A stretch of DNA of 64,000 bases from Misgurnus anguillicaudatus (lineage: Eukaryota; Chordata; Actinopteri; Cypriniformes; Cobitidae), in contig NC_073346.2 in assembly GCF_027580225.2 (NCBI RefSeq), positions 2,499,001-2,563,000 of the forward strand, written 5' to 3'. Both the position numbers and the translations under genes were made by a program. Positions 26,576-37,869 of the stretch are shown here, piece after piece. Within the stretch, counting starts at the first letter, position 1; every line of letters begins with the position of its first letter. The notes under the pieces were generated by a model, which saw only the letters and a list, made by a program, of their open reading frames with translations, was not told the origin of the DNA and searched no databases.

Positions 26576-28660
26576 TTAAAGGAATAGTCTACTCATTTTC
26601 AATATTAAAATATGTTAACTAAGAATTGTTGATACATCCCTCTATCATCTGTGTGCGTGCACGTAAGCGCTGGAGCACGCTGCGACGCTTCGATAGCATT
26701 TAGCTTAGCCCCATTCATTCAATGGTACCATTTAGAGATAAAGTTAGAAGTGACCAAACACATCAACGTTTTTCCTATTTAAGACGAGTAGTTATACGAG
26801 CAAGTTTGGTGGTACAAAATAAAACGTAGCGCTTTTCTAAGCGGATTTAAAAGAGGAACTATTTGTATGGCGTAATAGCACTTTTGTGAGTACTTCGACT
26901 CACCTGAAAAGTCCGCTCCCCTTCTCACTCTCATAATGGGAGAGGGAGGGTGTTACTGCGCCGAGTCGAAGTTCTCCCAAAAGTGCTATTACGCCATAAC
27001 ATGTAGCTCCTCTTTTAAATCCGCTTAGAAAAGTGCTACGTTTTATTTTGTACCACCAAACTTGCTCGTATAACTACTCGTCTTAAATAGGAAAAACGTT
27101 GATGTGTTTGGTCACTTCTAACTTTATCTCTAAATGGTACCATTGAATGAATGGGGCTAAGCTAAATGCTATCGAAGCGTCGCAGCGCGCTCCAGCGCTT
27201 ACGTGCACGCACACAGATGATAGAGGGATGTATCAACAATTCTTAGTTAAAGGATAATTCCGGTATTTAACACTTTGAGTCTCATTTCTGGTTTGTTTTG
27301 GATGAACTACAGTGATGGACACAGAAATGTTGACAATGGGTCGAGTCTTGAGTTTTTGACTCGTTTAGAAGTGTCTCTTGACTGCTTCAGAATGGAAGTC
27401 AATGGCCATGCACAAACATGTCATTAAAACAACACTTAACGTTCATTTTCAAAACTGTACTACTCACCGAGTGGTTCGTGCTGTTCGTTGATGATTAAAA
27501 ACAAGTTGTGTAGCGAAATACAGTTTCTGTCGTGTTTTATTTGGCATTTTGTAAAATTCCATTGACTTCAATTGGAAGACTCATTGCTCGCTGATATATC
27601 ACTCCGCCGCCGGGAAACAGAAAAGGGTCGGTTTACATGTGGTTATAGTTTTTTCGCTTGGTTTCTCTCAGAAGAAATTTTTCCCATATTTGTAGGGCTG
27701 AACCAGAATATTTGAATATTCGTTCCGTGGGTTGACATTCAATTTTCAGTTTTGAGATTCGAATATATATATAAATATTTTTCAGCGTTAATGCAGAGCT
27801 TTTGCCAAGCAGGAAGTGCGCTTCACGCTCCCGCTCTATAGGTGGCGCAGACAGACCAACATCCATAGCCAACAGCCACCAAACACACACCAGTGCAAGA
27901 GATCGCCTCAAACGGAAAGCGCGCTTCCTGCTTTGGCATTCACGCTAATAGTGTTGTAAATAACGTTCAGTTTCTTGCAAAAACTGATTGATTTGCTTCA
28001 CAAGACGTCAATATGTCACACGGAGTTATGGGGGATTACTGTTGTATTGGATATATATGCTTTAGCTCTTAAAGTGTGCGGATCTGTTGACTTGTATGAC
28101 GGAGCACTGGGGTTTCTGCAAAATATCTTCTTTATTGTTCTGCTGATGAAAAAACATATTGGATGGTGTAAGTGTTACAAATAAACTTGATTTTGAAAGT
28201 ATGCTACCGTTTTATTACAGTTTGTTGGACTACGTTCATTCATGCTTCAGACTCAAATATAGAGCGGAAGTATATACGCGGTTGTGAGGTATCTGAAAAA
28301 ATAGTTCCACTATAGCAAATAACACGGATTGAAATCATACATTGCGCCAATATATTTGTTTTTAATCATCAACGAACACCACGAACCACTCGGTGAGTAG
28401 TACAGTTTTGAAAATGAACGTTAAGTGTTGTTTTAATGACATGTTTGTGCATGGTCGTTGACTTCCATTCTGAAGCAGCCAAGAGACGCCTCCAAACCAG
28501 CCGAAAAGCCAAGACACGACCCATTGTCAAAATTTCTATGTCCATCACTGTAGTTCATCCAAAACAAACCAGAAATGAGACTCAAAGTGTTAAATACCGG
28601 AATTATCCTTTAAGGTAATAACATATTTTAATATTGAAAATGAGTAGACTATTCCTTTAA
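26576..28660. mobile_element. TTAA-flanked foldback MITE
   Basis: TTAA at 26576-26579 and at 28657-28660 bound an element starting AGGAATAGTCTACTC and ending in its complement. The inner sequence is a near-perfect palindrome. The left arm 26580-26890 pairs with 26960-27246 plus 28614-28656, around a purine/pyrimidine-rich centre near 26930. The right arm is split by another element. TTAA duplications are typical of piggyBac and Kolobok types. No transposase is present. The left flank is satA; the right flank is not. Confidence 0.75.
27247..28613. mobile_element. Nested TTAA-flanked element with ~250-bp inverted ends
   Basis: TTAA followed by AGGATAATTCCGGTATTTAA on the left (27247 on) mirrors the right end finishing at 28613. 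The inverted match extends about 250 bp inward, to the GTTCGTTGATGATTAAAAAC region. It lies in the right arm of the larger foldback. The interior contains short frames (92 codons minus at 27633, 69 codons plus at 27975), none recognisable as a transposase. The sequence right of the second TTAA has about 8 extra bases compared with the other arm, so the junction is not perfectly clean. Confidence 0.7.
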
Positions 28661-29275
28661 GTGAAACATATTTCGTGTAGGCTTACATGTTTGCACATGA
28701 AACTAAACCCCTGAGGATAATTATGATACCTTATTTATTTATAAATGAGTGAACAATGCGAATCAAAGAGGGACTTTATTTCTCTATTTAAGACAGCCAG
28801 TCTGGCAGCAGACATTAGGTAGAGTGAATTTGCCAGCTGCAACTGTGGGTTTTGTCTAGAAGGCATATAGCAAATGCCGAAAAGTTTAGGATTAGATTTG
28901 GTGGTAGTATTAGCAGCGGTCCTGCTAGATGAGATACAGCGTAATTCCCGTGAAATGTTGTGTTTAGGGTTAGGAAGAAGGATTAGGATAAAACCGTGCT
29001 AATCCAGCGATATTTCGTTTGCTGTATCCCTTCTAGCCACAAACGCAGGCGTTGCGAGCAGAATGCATACAGCGGAAACACTGAAGTGACGTTACTTAGC
29101 ATTACGTTTTGATAAATACACATATAATTAACAGATAAACAATTGTTTTACAAATTATCTTGCAATGTAACATTTATGAAAACCTAAATGAATATGTAAA
29201 TGTTTTGTGGAATATAAATTATTTTATAAAAATCCTTTTTGCCACCGGGGGGCCAGCCCCCCCACAAGCTCCGCC
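28661..29275. other. Unassigned sequence between foldback and LINE
   Basis: No gene was recognised. A stretch with a GCAGCGGTCCTGCTAG / CTGTATCCCTTCTAGCC pair near 28915-29035 may be a decayed transposon. A G/C homopolymer-rich 'ggggggccagccccccc' lies just before the LINE and resembles the junk near 4260-4290. Confidence 0.3.
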
Positions 29276-30200
29276 TATGAGTATATACCATCTGTATGCT
29301 GATGATTCAAGTTTATTTCTCTTTAAAATATGGGGAGCAATCTTCTCTTGAGTCTTTGTATAACTGTTTAGCTGATATGAAGTGTTGGCAAGCAACTTTC
29401 TCAATTTTAATGAGGAAAAATCAGAGTTCATTGTTTTTGGTCAGAAAGGATGTAGTGCGGATTGTAATGACAATCTGTTATTGCTCCCTGAGAAAAACCA
29501 TTCCTCTGTAAAATGTCTTGGCTTTATTTTTGACTCAGAGCTTAAATTTGATCGCCAAATTAATGCTGTTGTTATAAAAAGTTTCTTTTATCTTAGATAT
29601 AAGTCTAAGTTGAAGCCTATCCTCTCTTTAAGTGATTTGGAAAAGGTTGTTTATGCCTTTGTGTCGTCTTGTCTGGATTATTGAAATGCTTTGTATCTGG
29701 GTTTGTGTCAGGCTTCTCTCTCTCACCTGCAACTGGTTCAAAATGAAGCTGCTAGGCTGGTAAAAAAAGAGAGACCATATTACTCCTGTTCTGATTTCAC
29801 TACATTGGTATAACGTGCTATTATATGTTTTAAAATCTCTCCATGGCTTGGCACCAAAGAATTTTTCTGATCTAATTAGTCTACATCAACCTTTGAGATC
29901 TTTCGCTCTAAGAATCAACCGTGCCTGGCGATTTCTCGATCACACTTGAATTGTAGAAGAGATATATCTTTTTTTGTGGCTACCCCTAGACTATGGAATA
30001 AGCTTCCCCTGTCCATAAAAACATCTCCTACTCTAGGGTCTTTTCAGAGGATGTTAAAAACTGATTTATTTTCCTTGCTTTTTAATAATGTGTTGTAATT
30101 TCTATGACAATGAATTTTATGTATTTGTTTTTGTTTTTTCTCTTTCATGTACAGCACTTTGGTGCCTATTATAGTTTTTGAAAGTACTTTAGAAAAAAAG
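29276..30200 (+). pseudogene. 5'-truncated L2/CR1-type LINE, reverse transcriptase remnant
   Basis: The fragment begins at the catalytic box of a non-LTR reverse transcriptase: codons for YADD at 29295-29306. It continues through the region after it (a 'KCLGFIFDSELKFD' block, then 'FVSSCLDY'). The frame shifts between about 29345 and 29385. A TGA at about 29683 replaces the cysteine codon expected after LDY, and later segments are again out of frame. The 3' tail 'acagcactttgg...aaagtactttag' resembles L2 3' ends. It is 5'-truncated, as usual for LINEs, and clearly dead. Confidence 0.75.
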
Positions 30201-30206
30201 GAAGTT

Positions 30207-30315
30207 GAGTTAGTAGGACAATCTGGCAGCATTTTGCGCTTTCAGGTCAATCTACATCTGTTTTATACTAGCAGCAAAATCAGATTGTCTTATGTAGTAT
30301 AAAATCCTACCTGTT
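30207..30315. repeat. Hybrid satB/satA junction unit
   Basis: From 30207 the sequence reads as a satB unit (AGTAGGACAATCTGGCAGC ... TTTTATACTAG). At 30275-30304 it switches to a plus-oriented satA piece (AAAATCAGATTGTCTTATG, then TAGTATAAAA), then back to satB-like TCCTACCTGTT. This is the only spot where both forms touch. It lies between the two oppositely oriented arrays. Confidence 0.75.
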
Positions 30316-30568
30316 CGTTTTTTTACTATTAGGTGTAGTGGTACCACAGACCCAATGAGAGAAAGATATAAAAAAGTGAGTTTTTATTAAACATGGGCAG
30401 TTAAACAGCAGATGATATAGATCTGTGGAAGATGATTGGTTGATGAACACAGGTAATCTCGGCACATACACTTCTTCAAAGTCCCCGATATAACAAGATG
30501 ATTAACTTTACTTTCTTGTAGGTACAAAGATGATGATGACGACGACAGATAACCACACCTTCAGGTCA
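30316..30568. other. Unassigned spacer inside satB
   Basis: About 250 bp of non-satellite sequence with a GATGATGATGACGACGACG stretch near 30530-30548. No termini, duplication or coding potential seen. Confidence 0.35.
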
Positions 30569-31165
30569 TCCTACCTGTTTAATTTATACTAGTAGGACAA
30601 TCTGGTAGAAAATCTGGTACGGAGACCCGTATAATAGTAGGACAATCTGACAGCATTTTGCAATTTCAGGTCATCCTACCTGTTTAATGTATACTAGTAG
30701 GACAATCTGAAAGCATTTTGCGCCTTCAGGTCATCCTACCTGTTTAATTTAAACTAGTAGGACAATCTGAAAGCATTTTGCACTTTTAGGTCACCCTACC
30801 TGTTTAATTTAAACTAGTAGGACAACCTGAAAGCATTTTGCACCTTCAGGTCATCCTACTTGTTTAATTTATAATATTAGGACAATCTGAAAGCATTTTG
30901 CACATTCAGCTCATCCTACCTGTTTAATTTATACTAGTAGGATAATCTGACAGCATTTGGTACAGTTATGTTATCCTCCATGTGTAATTTATACTAGTAG
31001 GACAATCTGAAAGCATTTTGCACCTTCGGGCCATCCTACCTGTTTAATTTAAACTAGCAGGACAATCTGAAAGCATTTTGCACCTTCAGGTCATCCTACC
31101 TGTTTAATTTATATCAGTAGGACAATCTGACAGCGTTTTGTACAGTCAGGTTATCCTACCTATTC
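30569..31165 (-). repeat. satB: 60-bp satellite, first array
   Basis: About ten units of 60 bp, drawn on the minus strand because their reverse complement aligns with satA. Most are subfamily B1 (CTGAAAG ... CACCTTCAG, CCTACCTGTTTAATTTA). Each unit holds a SpeI site (ACTAGT) when unmutated. At 30606-30632 a piece equal to the tail of module M interrupts a unit. Confidence 0.93.
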
Positions 31166-31348
31166 TGTAGGTGGTACTATAATCCCTCCTCTCCTCTCAC
31201 TAAACTGGGTGAATGGTTAAGGTAGGACAAATAATGCAGTTGGTATATAAATATATTGTCTGTATTGTAACATATTGTGTAGATAATTTGCTGTATTCAA
31301 AAATAAAGTTGTCCTCCGAAGACGGGGGGTGGTGGTGGGCCAAAAAAA
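31166..31348. other. Unassigned spacer inside satB
   Basis: Non-satellite sequence containing AATAAAG near 31301 and a G-rich tract near 31325. Not recognised. Confidence 0.3.
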
Positions 31349-31440
31349 TTAGGACAATCTGAAAGCATTTTGCACTTTCAGGTCATCTTACTTGTTTAAT
31401 TTATACTAGTAGGACAATCTGACAGCATTTGGTACAGTCA
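31349..31440 (-). repeat. satB units
   Basis: One and a half 60-bp units ending at ACAGTCAGG, where element T starts with a shared GG. Confidence 0.85.
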
Positions 31441-31895
31441 GGCTATGTTTACATTAATGCGTTTATCCTTTAAAACGCGTTACTTTTGCTACGTTTACGC
31501 CTTTCATCTACACTACATCACCGTTTTCGACCCTCATAAACGGATTCGTTCGCAAACGCTGCAGACCCTGTTTTAGTTTGAGAACTCAGATGTTGCGCTA
31601 AGTGTAAATTAACGTAGATGGAGTCTTCTGTAAACGAACAGCTGATGTTAACGTGACAGCGCATCATTTTCAAAGTAAAATTTATTTTATTCAGGTAAAT
31701 GGAGGTTTGCAACGGAGGTTTTGCCAAAAAATAGTAAACATCTACCTACCAGCTATTATACACGCTATATCGGATTGTTTTAACATGTATGCTTATATAG
31801 ATAATGTCTATTTTATATTTATGTTTTGAGTATTGTTGGGTTTGAATATTGTTGTAATGTGTTTATGTTTTCTTTAAATTTAGTTAGCTTATTAG
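31441..31895. mobile_element. Element T, longest copy (no MITE inside)
   Basis: Begins GGCTATGTTTACATTAATGC, a typical DNA-transposon-like terminus, and ends at TTAGCTTATTAG against satellite. The matching right terminus is missing, so it is truncated. Three later copies (42365, 46521, 51617) start internally at ACGTAGATGG but end at the same base. This copy lacks the 430-bp MITE the others carry. The 69-codon minus frame at 31518 is not recognised. Confidence 0.6.
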
Positions 31896-32110
31896 CATCC
31901 TACCTGTTTAATTTATAATAGTAGGACAACCTGACAGCATTTTGTACAGTCAGGTCATCCTACCCGTTTAATTTATACTAGTAGGACAATCTGAAAGCAT
32001 TTTGCAACTTCAGGTCATCCTACCTGTTTAATTTAAACTAGTAGGACAATCTGAAAGCATTTTACACCTTCAGGTCATCCTACCTGTTTAATTTATACTA
32101 ACAGGACAAT
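31896..32110 (-). repeat. satB units
   Basis: Mixed B1 and B2 units between T and module M. Confidence 0.9.
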
Positions 32111-32235
32111 CGTGGGCAGTGGGCAGATGCCTCGCATCTGCACGGGAAATGAACGACCCCGCCTTCCACGAGTTTCCTGCTGCTATGCAGGTTGAAGGTA
32201 AACCCAAATAGAAAATCCGGTACGGAGACCCGTAT
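32111..32235. repeat. Module M, copy 1
   Basis: A 125-bp GC-rich module inside a satB unit. It contains a perfect hairpin, GCAGATGC-ctc-GCATCTGC, and a second small one, TACGG-agac-CCGTA, near the right end. Near-identical copies are at 43529, 48046 and 55612. I do not recognise it. It has no terminal repeats and no open frame, so it may be a captured gene or RNA fragment. Confidence 0.7.
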
Positions 32236-35200
32236 ACTAGTAGGACAATCTGACAGCATTTTGCACTTTCAAGTCATCCTAACTCTTTAATTTATACTAG
32301 TAGGATAACCTGACAGCATTTTGTACAGTCAGGTCATCCTACCCGTTTAATTTATACTAGTAGGACAATCTGACAGCATTTTGTACAGTCAGGTCATCCT
32401 ACCCGTTTAATTTATCCTAGTAGGATAACCTGACAGCATTTTGTAAAGTCAGGTCATCCTACACGTTTAATTTATACTAGTAGGACAACCTGACAGCATT
32501 TTGTACAGTCAGGTCATCCTACCCGTTTAATTTATACTAGTAGGACAATCTGACAGCATTTTACAGTCAGGTCATCCTACCCGTTTAATTTATACTAGTA
32601 GGATAACCTGACAGCATTTTGTACAGTCAGGTCATCCTACCGCTTTAATTTATACTAGTAGGATAACCTGACAGCATTTTGTACAGTCAGGTCATCCTAC
32701 CCGTTTAATTTACACTCGTAGGACAATCTGACAGCATTTTGTATAGTCAGGTCTTGCTACCTCTTTAATTTATACTAGTAGGACAACCTGACAGCATTTT
32801 GTACAGTCAGGTCATCCTACCCGTTTAATTTATACTAGTAGGACAATCTGACAGCATTTTGCACTTTCAGGTCATCCTACACGTTTAATTTAAACTAGTT
32901 GGACAATCTGACAGCATTTTGTACAGTCAGGTCATCCTACCTCTTTAATTTATACTAATAGGACAATCTGAAAGCATTTTGCACTTTCAGGTCATCCTAC
33001 ATGTTTAATTTATACTAGTAGGACAACCTGGAAGCATTTTGGACCTTCAGGTCATCCTACATTTTAAATCTATACTAGTAGGATAATCTGACAGCATTTT
33101 GCACTTTCAGGTCATCCTAACTCTTTAATTTATGCTAGTAGGATAACCTGACAGCATTTTGTACAGTCAGGTCATCCTACCCGTTTAATTTATCCTAGTA
33201 GGATAACCTGACAGCATTTTGTACAGTCAGGTCATCCTACACGTTTAATTTATACTAGTAAGACAGTCTGACAGCATTTTCTACAGTCAGGTCATCCTAC
33301 CTCTTTAATTTATACTAGTAGGATAACCTGACAGCATTTTGTACAGTCAGGTCATCCTACCCGTTTAATTTATACTAGTAGGACAATCTGACAGCATTTT
33401 GCACTTTCAGGTCATCCTACCTCTTAAATGTATACTAGTAGGACAACCTGACAGCATTTTGTACAGTTAGGTCATCCTACCCGTTTAATTTAAACTAGTT
33501 GGACAATCTGACAGCATTTTGTACAGTCAGGTCATCCTACCCGTTTAATTTATACTAATAGGACAATCTGAAAGCATTTTGCACTTTCAGGTCATCCTAC
33601 ATGTTTAATTTATACTAGTAGGACAACCTGGAAGCATTTTGCACCTTCAGGTCATCCTACATGTTTAATTTATACTAGTAGGACAACCTGGAAGCATTTT
33701 GCACCTTCAGGTCATCCTACATTTTAAATCTATACTAGTAGGATAATCTGACAGCATTTTGCACTTTCAGGTCATCCTAACTCTTTAATTTATACTAGTA
33801 GGATAACCTGACAGCATTTTGTACAGTCAGGTCATCCTACCCGTTTAATTTATCCTAGTAGGATAACCTGGCAGCATTTTGTACAGTCAGGTCATCTTAC
33901 CCGTTTAATTTATACTAGTAGGACAATCTGACAGCATTTTGTACAGTCAGGTCATCCTACCCGTTTAATTTATACTAGTATGATAACCTGACAGCATTTT
34001 GTACAGTCAGGTCATCCTACCGCTTTAATTTATACTAGTAGGACAATCTGACAGCATTTTGAACAGTCAGGTCATCCTACCTCTTTAATTTATACTAGTA
34101 GGACAATCTGACAGCATTTTGCACTTTCAGGTCATCCTACCTCTTTAATTTATACTAGTAGGACAACCTGACAGCATTTTGTACAGTCAGGTCATCCTAC
34201 CCGTTTAATTTATACTAATAGGACAATCTGAAAGCATTTTGCACTTTCAGGTCATCCTACATGTTTAATTTATACTAGTAGGACAACCTGACAGCATTTT
34301 GTACAGTCAGCTCATCCTACCCGTTTAATTTATACTAGTAGGATAACCTGACAGCATTTTGTACAGTCAGGTCATCCTACCGCTTTAATTTATACTAGTA
34401 GGATAACCTGACAGCATTTTGTACAGTCAGGTCATCCTACCCGTTTAATTTAAACTAGTTGGACAATCTGACAGCATTTTGTACAGTCAGGTCATCCTAC
34501 ATGTTTAATTTATGCTAGTAGGACAACCTGGAAGCATTTTGCACCTTCAGGTCGTCCTACATTTTAAATCTATACTGGTGGGGCAATCTGAAAGCATTTT
34601 GCACTTTCAGGTCATCCTAACTCTTTAATTTATACTAGTAGGACAACCTGTCAGCATTTTGTACAGTCAGGTCATCCTACCCGTTTAATTTATACTAATA
34701 GGACAACCTGACAGCATTTTGTACAGTCAGGTCAGTTTAATTTATACAAGTAGGACGACCTGGAAGCATTTTGCACCTTCAGGTCATCCTACATTTTAAA
34801 TCTATACTGGTAGGGCAATCTGAAAGCATTTTGCACCTTCAGGTCATCATAACTCTTTAATTTATACTAGTAGGACAACCTGTCAGCATTTTGTACAGTC
34901 AGGGCATCCTACCCGTTTAATTTAAACTAGTAGGACAACCTGACAGCATTTTGTACAGTCAGGTCATCCTACCCGTTTAATTTATACTAGTAGGACAATC
35001 TGACAGCATTTTGTACAGTCAGCTCATCCTACCCGTTTAATTTATACTAGTAGGATAACCTGACAGCATTTTGTACAGTCAGGTCATCCTACCGCTTTAA
35101 TTTATACTAGTAGGATAACCTGACAGCATTTTGTACAGTCAGGTCATCCTACCCGTTTAATTTAAACTAGTTGGACAATCTGACAGCATTTTGTACAGTC

Positions 35201-35323
35201 AGGTCATCCTACCTCTTTAATTTATACTAATAGGACAATCTGAAAGCATTTTGCACTTTCAGGTCATCCTACACGTTTAATTTATGCTAGTAGGACAACC
35301 TGGAAGCATTTTGCACCTTCAGG
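32236..35323 (-). repeat. satB: array dominated by subfamily B2
   Basis: About 51 units of 60 bp. Subfamily B2 (CTGACAG ... TGTACAGTCAG, CCTACCCGTTTAATTTA) dominates. B1 units (CTGAAAG ... CACTTTCAG) are scattered or in small runs. A few units carry 'CATTTTAAATCTATACT' or a deletion, as near 34735. B2 units have an additional TGTACA (BsrGI) site. Confidence 0.95.
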
Positions 35324-36398
35324 TAGAGGTCTACACGGGTCCAAAAATTCCTACCCGAACCCGATCAGACCCGTAAATGTGCTACACTGAACCGACCCGG
35401 ACCGTCTGTTGTTTTGAAAGCTGGACCCGGAACCGACCCGGACCCGTCTATTATTTAAAAGCTGGACCCGGATCCGACGCGGACCCGTCTATTATTTAAA
35501 AGCTGGACCCGAACCCGTCCGGGAAGACACAGACCCGACCGGCAAATATTCTTTAGCTAAATGTTATTAATAAGTCAATAAACAAGTAGCGAAAATTAAA
35601 GTTTTTGTCTTACCCATAACGTTAGAAGTTGTCTTCTCCCTCCTTGTACCTGACTGTGTGTGATGCACAATCCTTATTTCCAAGAAAGTTCCATCCATGT
35701 TATTCCTCTCTTGACGATTGAAATGTTTAATGCTTATTCCAGCTTTAAAAGTTCACTTTTTGTGTATCGGGTCAACTTGCTTAATAATGTTTGCCCATTT
35801 GGATTATAATAACGATTGCTCGTTCAGTGTCATAGCTGCTTTCGTTAGCTTTACTTTGCTATCATCTCTTTGCTCTTTGAGCAGAGTCGCGAAAACTTTA
35901 GATATAACAGCAAGACGGTCAATTTATAATAGGCTATTGTTATAAAAATTATAGAAGTCACGTCAGTGCAAAATGCGCGGTACGGCGGAATAGGTCCCGC
36001 CTTCTAAATAAAATAGCCAATTGTCAAAGGTAAAGTCATTGCGTCTCACTGCAGAAGCTCCTGACTAGTAGCCAGAGAAACATTACAAGAGCGCATGCGC
36101 GTTAGCTGCCTGGTTGGAGCAACCAAATATAAACTTTTTAACGCAACTTTAGCGTCATAGAAAAAATGTATGCGACAGTTCATCTAAGTTTTTGTTGCTG
36201 GATAAATATTTTATTTAAATGTGAGTGTGTGTTCTCCGAGTCCGATCGACCTCGGGTATTACCCACAATGTTAAACAGACCCGGACCCGAAGTAATAGAT
36301 TGAGACCCGACCCGGACCCGGCTGATCATTTAAAATATAGACCCGAACCCGTACGGGTCCCGGGTCTTCGGGTCTCGGGTCTTCCGTGTAGACCTCTA
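35324..36398. mobile_element. hAT-type element with 8-bp target duplication CCTTCAGG
   Basis: The termini TAGAGGTCTACACGG (35324) and CCGTGTAGACCTCTA (to 36398) form a perfect 15-bp inverted repeat. CCTTCAGG at 35316-35323 and 36399-36406 is the 8-bp target duplication, cut from a satB unit. Both ends hold clusters of GGACCCG / CGGGTCC repeats. The 1075-bp interior encodes nothing recognisable (75- and 65-codon frames only), so it is non-autonomous. Confidence 0.88.
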
Positions 36399-37110
36399 CC
36401 TTCAGGTCATCCTACATTTTAAATCTATACTGGTGGGGCAATCTGAAAGCATTTTGCACCTTCAGGTCATCCTACATTTTAAATCTATACTGGTGGGGCA
36501 ATCTGAAAGCATTTTGCACTTTCAGGTCATCCTAACTCTTTAATTTATACTAGTAGGACAACCTGTCAGCATTTTGTACAGTCAGGTCATCCTACCCGTT
36601 TAATTTATACTAATAGGACAACCTGACAGCATTTTGTACAGTCAGGTCAGTTTATTTTATACAAGTAGGACGACCTGGAAGCATTTTGCACCTTCAGGTC
36701 ATCCTACATTTTAAATCTATACTGGTAGGGCAATCTGAAAGCATTTTGCACCTTCAGGTCATCATAACTCTTTAATTTATACTAGTAGGACAATCTGACA
36801 GCATTTGGTACAGTCAGGTTATCCTCCATGTTTAATTTATACTAGTAGAACATTCTGAAAGCATTTTCCACCTTCAGGTCATCCTACCCATTTAATTTAT
36901 ACTAGTAGGACAATCTGAAAGCATTTTGCACCTTCAGGTCATCATAACTCTTTAATTTAAACTAGTAGGACAATCTGACAGCATTTGGTACAGTCAGGTT
37001 ATCCTCCATGTTTAATTTATACTAGTAGAACATTCTGAAAGCATTTTCCACCTTCAGGTCATCCTACCCATTTAATTTATACTAGTAGGACAATCTGAAA
37101 GCATTTTGCA
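36399..37110 (-). repeat. satB units
   Basis: About 12 units. Two consecutive blocks (about 36780-36900 and 36960-37080) repeat the same two-unit order with a TTTGGTACAGTCAGGTTATCC variant. Confidence 0.93.
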
Positions 37111-37355
37111 CACTCAAAAAAAATATTTTTGCACCTTGTCTAATTAACTTAAATGAAGTTAATACAACACATTTTTTATTTTTTTTTGTCTCAACCTATT
37201 TTTATAATGTTCAATCTTCTTAAATTAAAAAAAATTACATGAACCTAATCATTTTATATTTGGACCACATTAATGATTTTTTTTGCAATTACTTACTGGG
37301 CTCTGAATCTGTATTTCCCAGCATGCTTTGCATGCAACTGCCTTTGGAGAGTAAT

Positions 37356-37786
37356 TGTCACGTAGTGCCCCATGTGTCCCTGTGTTCTGTCATTCTGGTG
37401 TTTTGTTATACTTGTGTTTTGGGTTTATACTTATGTCTCTGTGTACCTGTGTTTAACCTGTGTTCATGTATACCCTTGGTCCTAGTTGTACTTCCCGGTG
37501 TTAATTAGTGTCTCCGCCCCCTTGTTTGTAACCATGGATATTCATTGTGATCATGCTTCTCCCCTTGTGTGTTGTCATAGTTACTCTTTGTTTCTGCTTT
37601 GTCATTGTCATGCATTTATACCCTGCCTGTTCAGTCTGTGTTTGTGGTTTGTTAAATGATGTCGCTAGTCCCTTGTGTTCCGCTGGTAATTGGTTTTTGC
37701 CTTGTTTGCACTTTTATACTGGAATAAACTGCATTTGGATCCGTACCTTTGCCTCATCCTGTCTCACCCGGTGTTCACCCATGACA
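37356..37786 (+). repeat. 5' LTR (431 bp)
   Basis: TGTCACGTAG ... CCATGACA. Contains AATAAA at 37723-37728. It differs from the 3' LTR by scattered substitutions and by lacking a 7-nt duplication (GGTCATT) present there, so the insertion is not brand new. Confidence 0.9.
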
Positions 37787-37869
37787 GATCAAACCACCAC
37801 CTAGGATCCAGCAGCAATTCCTCATCTCCCGTGTTTTTCCAAAATTCCCTCGTCTCCATAGAATCCAGT

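Noticed and set aside
32111..32235. Module M as a tRNA gene or tRNA-derived SINE head
   Set aside because: I could find no proper A box and B box at the right spacing and no cloverleaf; the GGTTGAAGG string alone is not enough.
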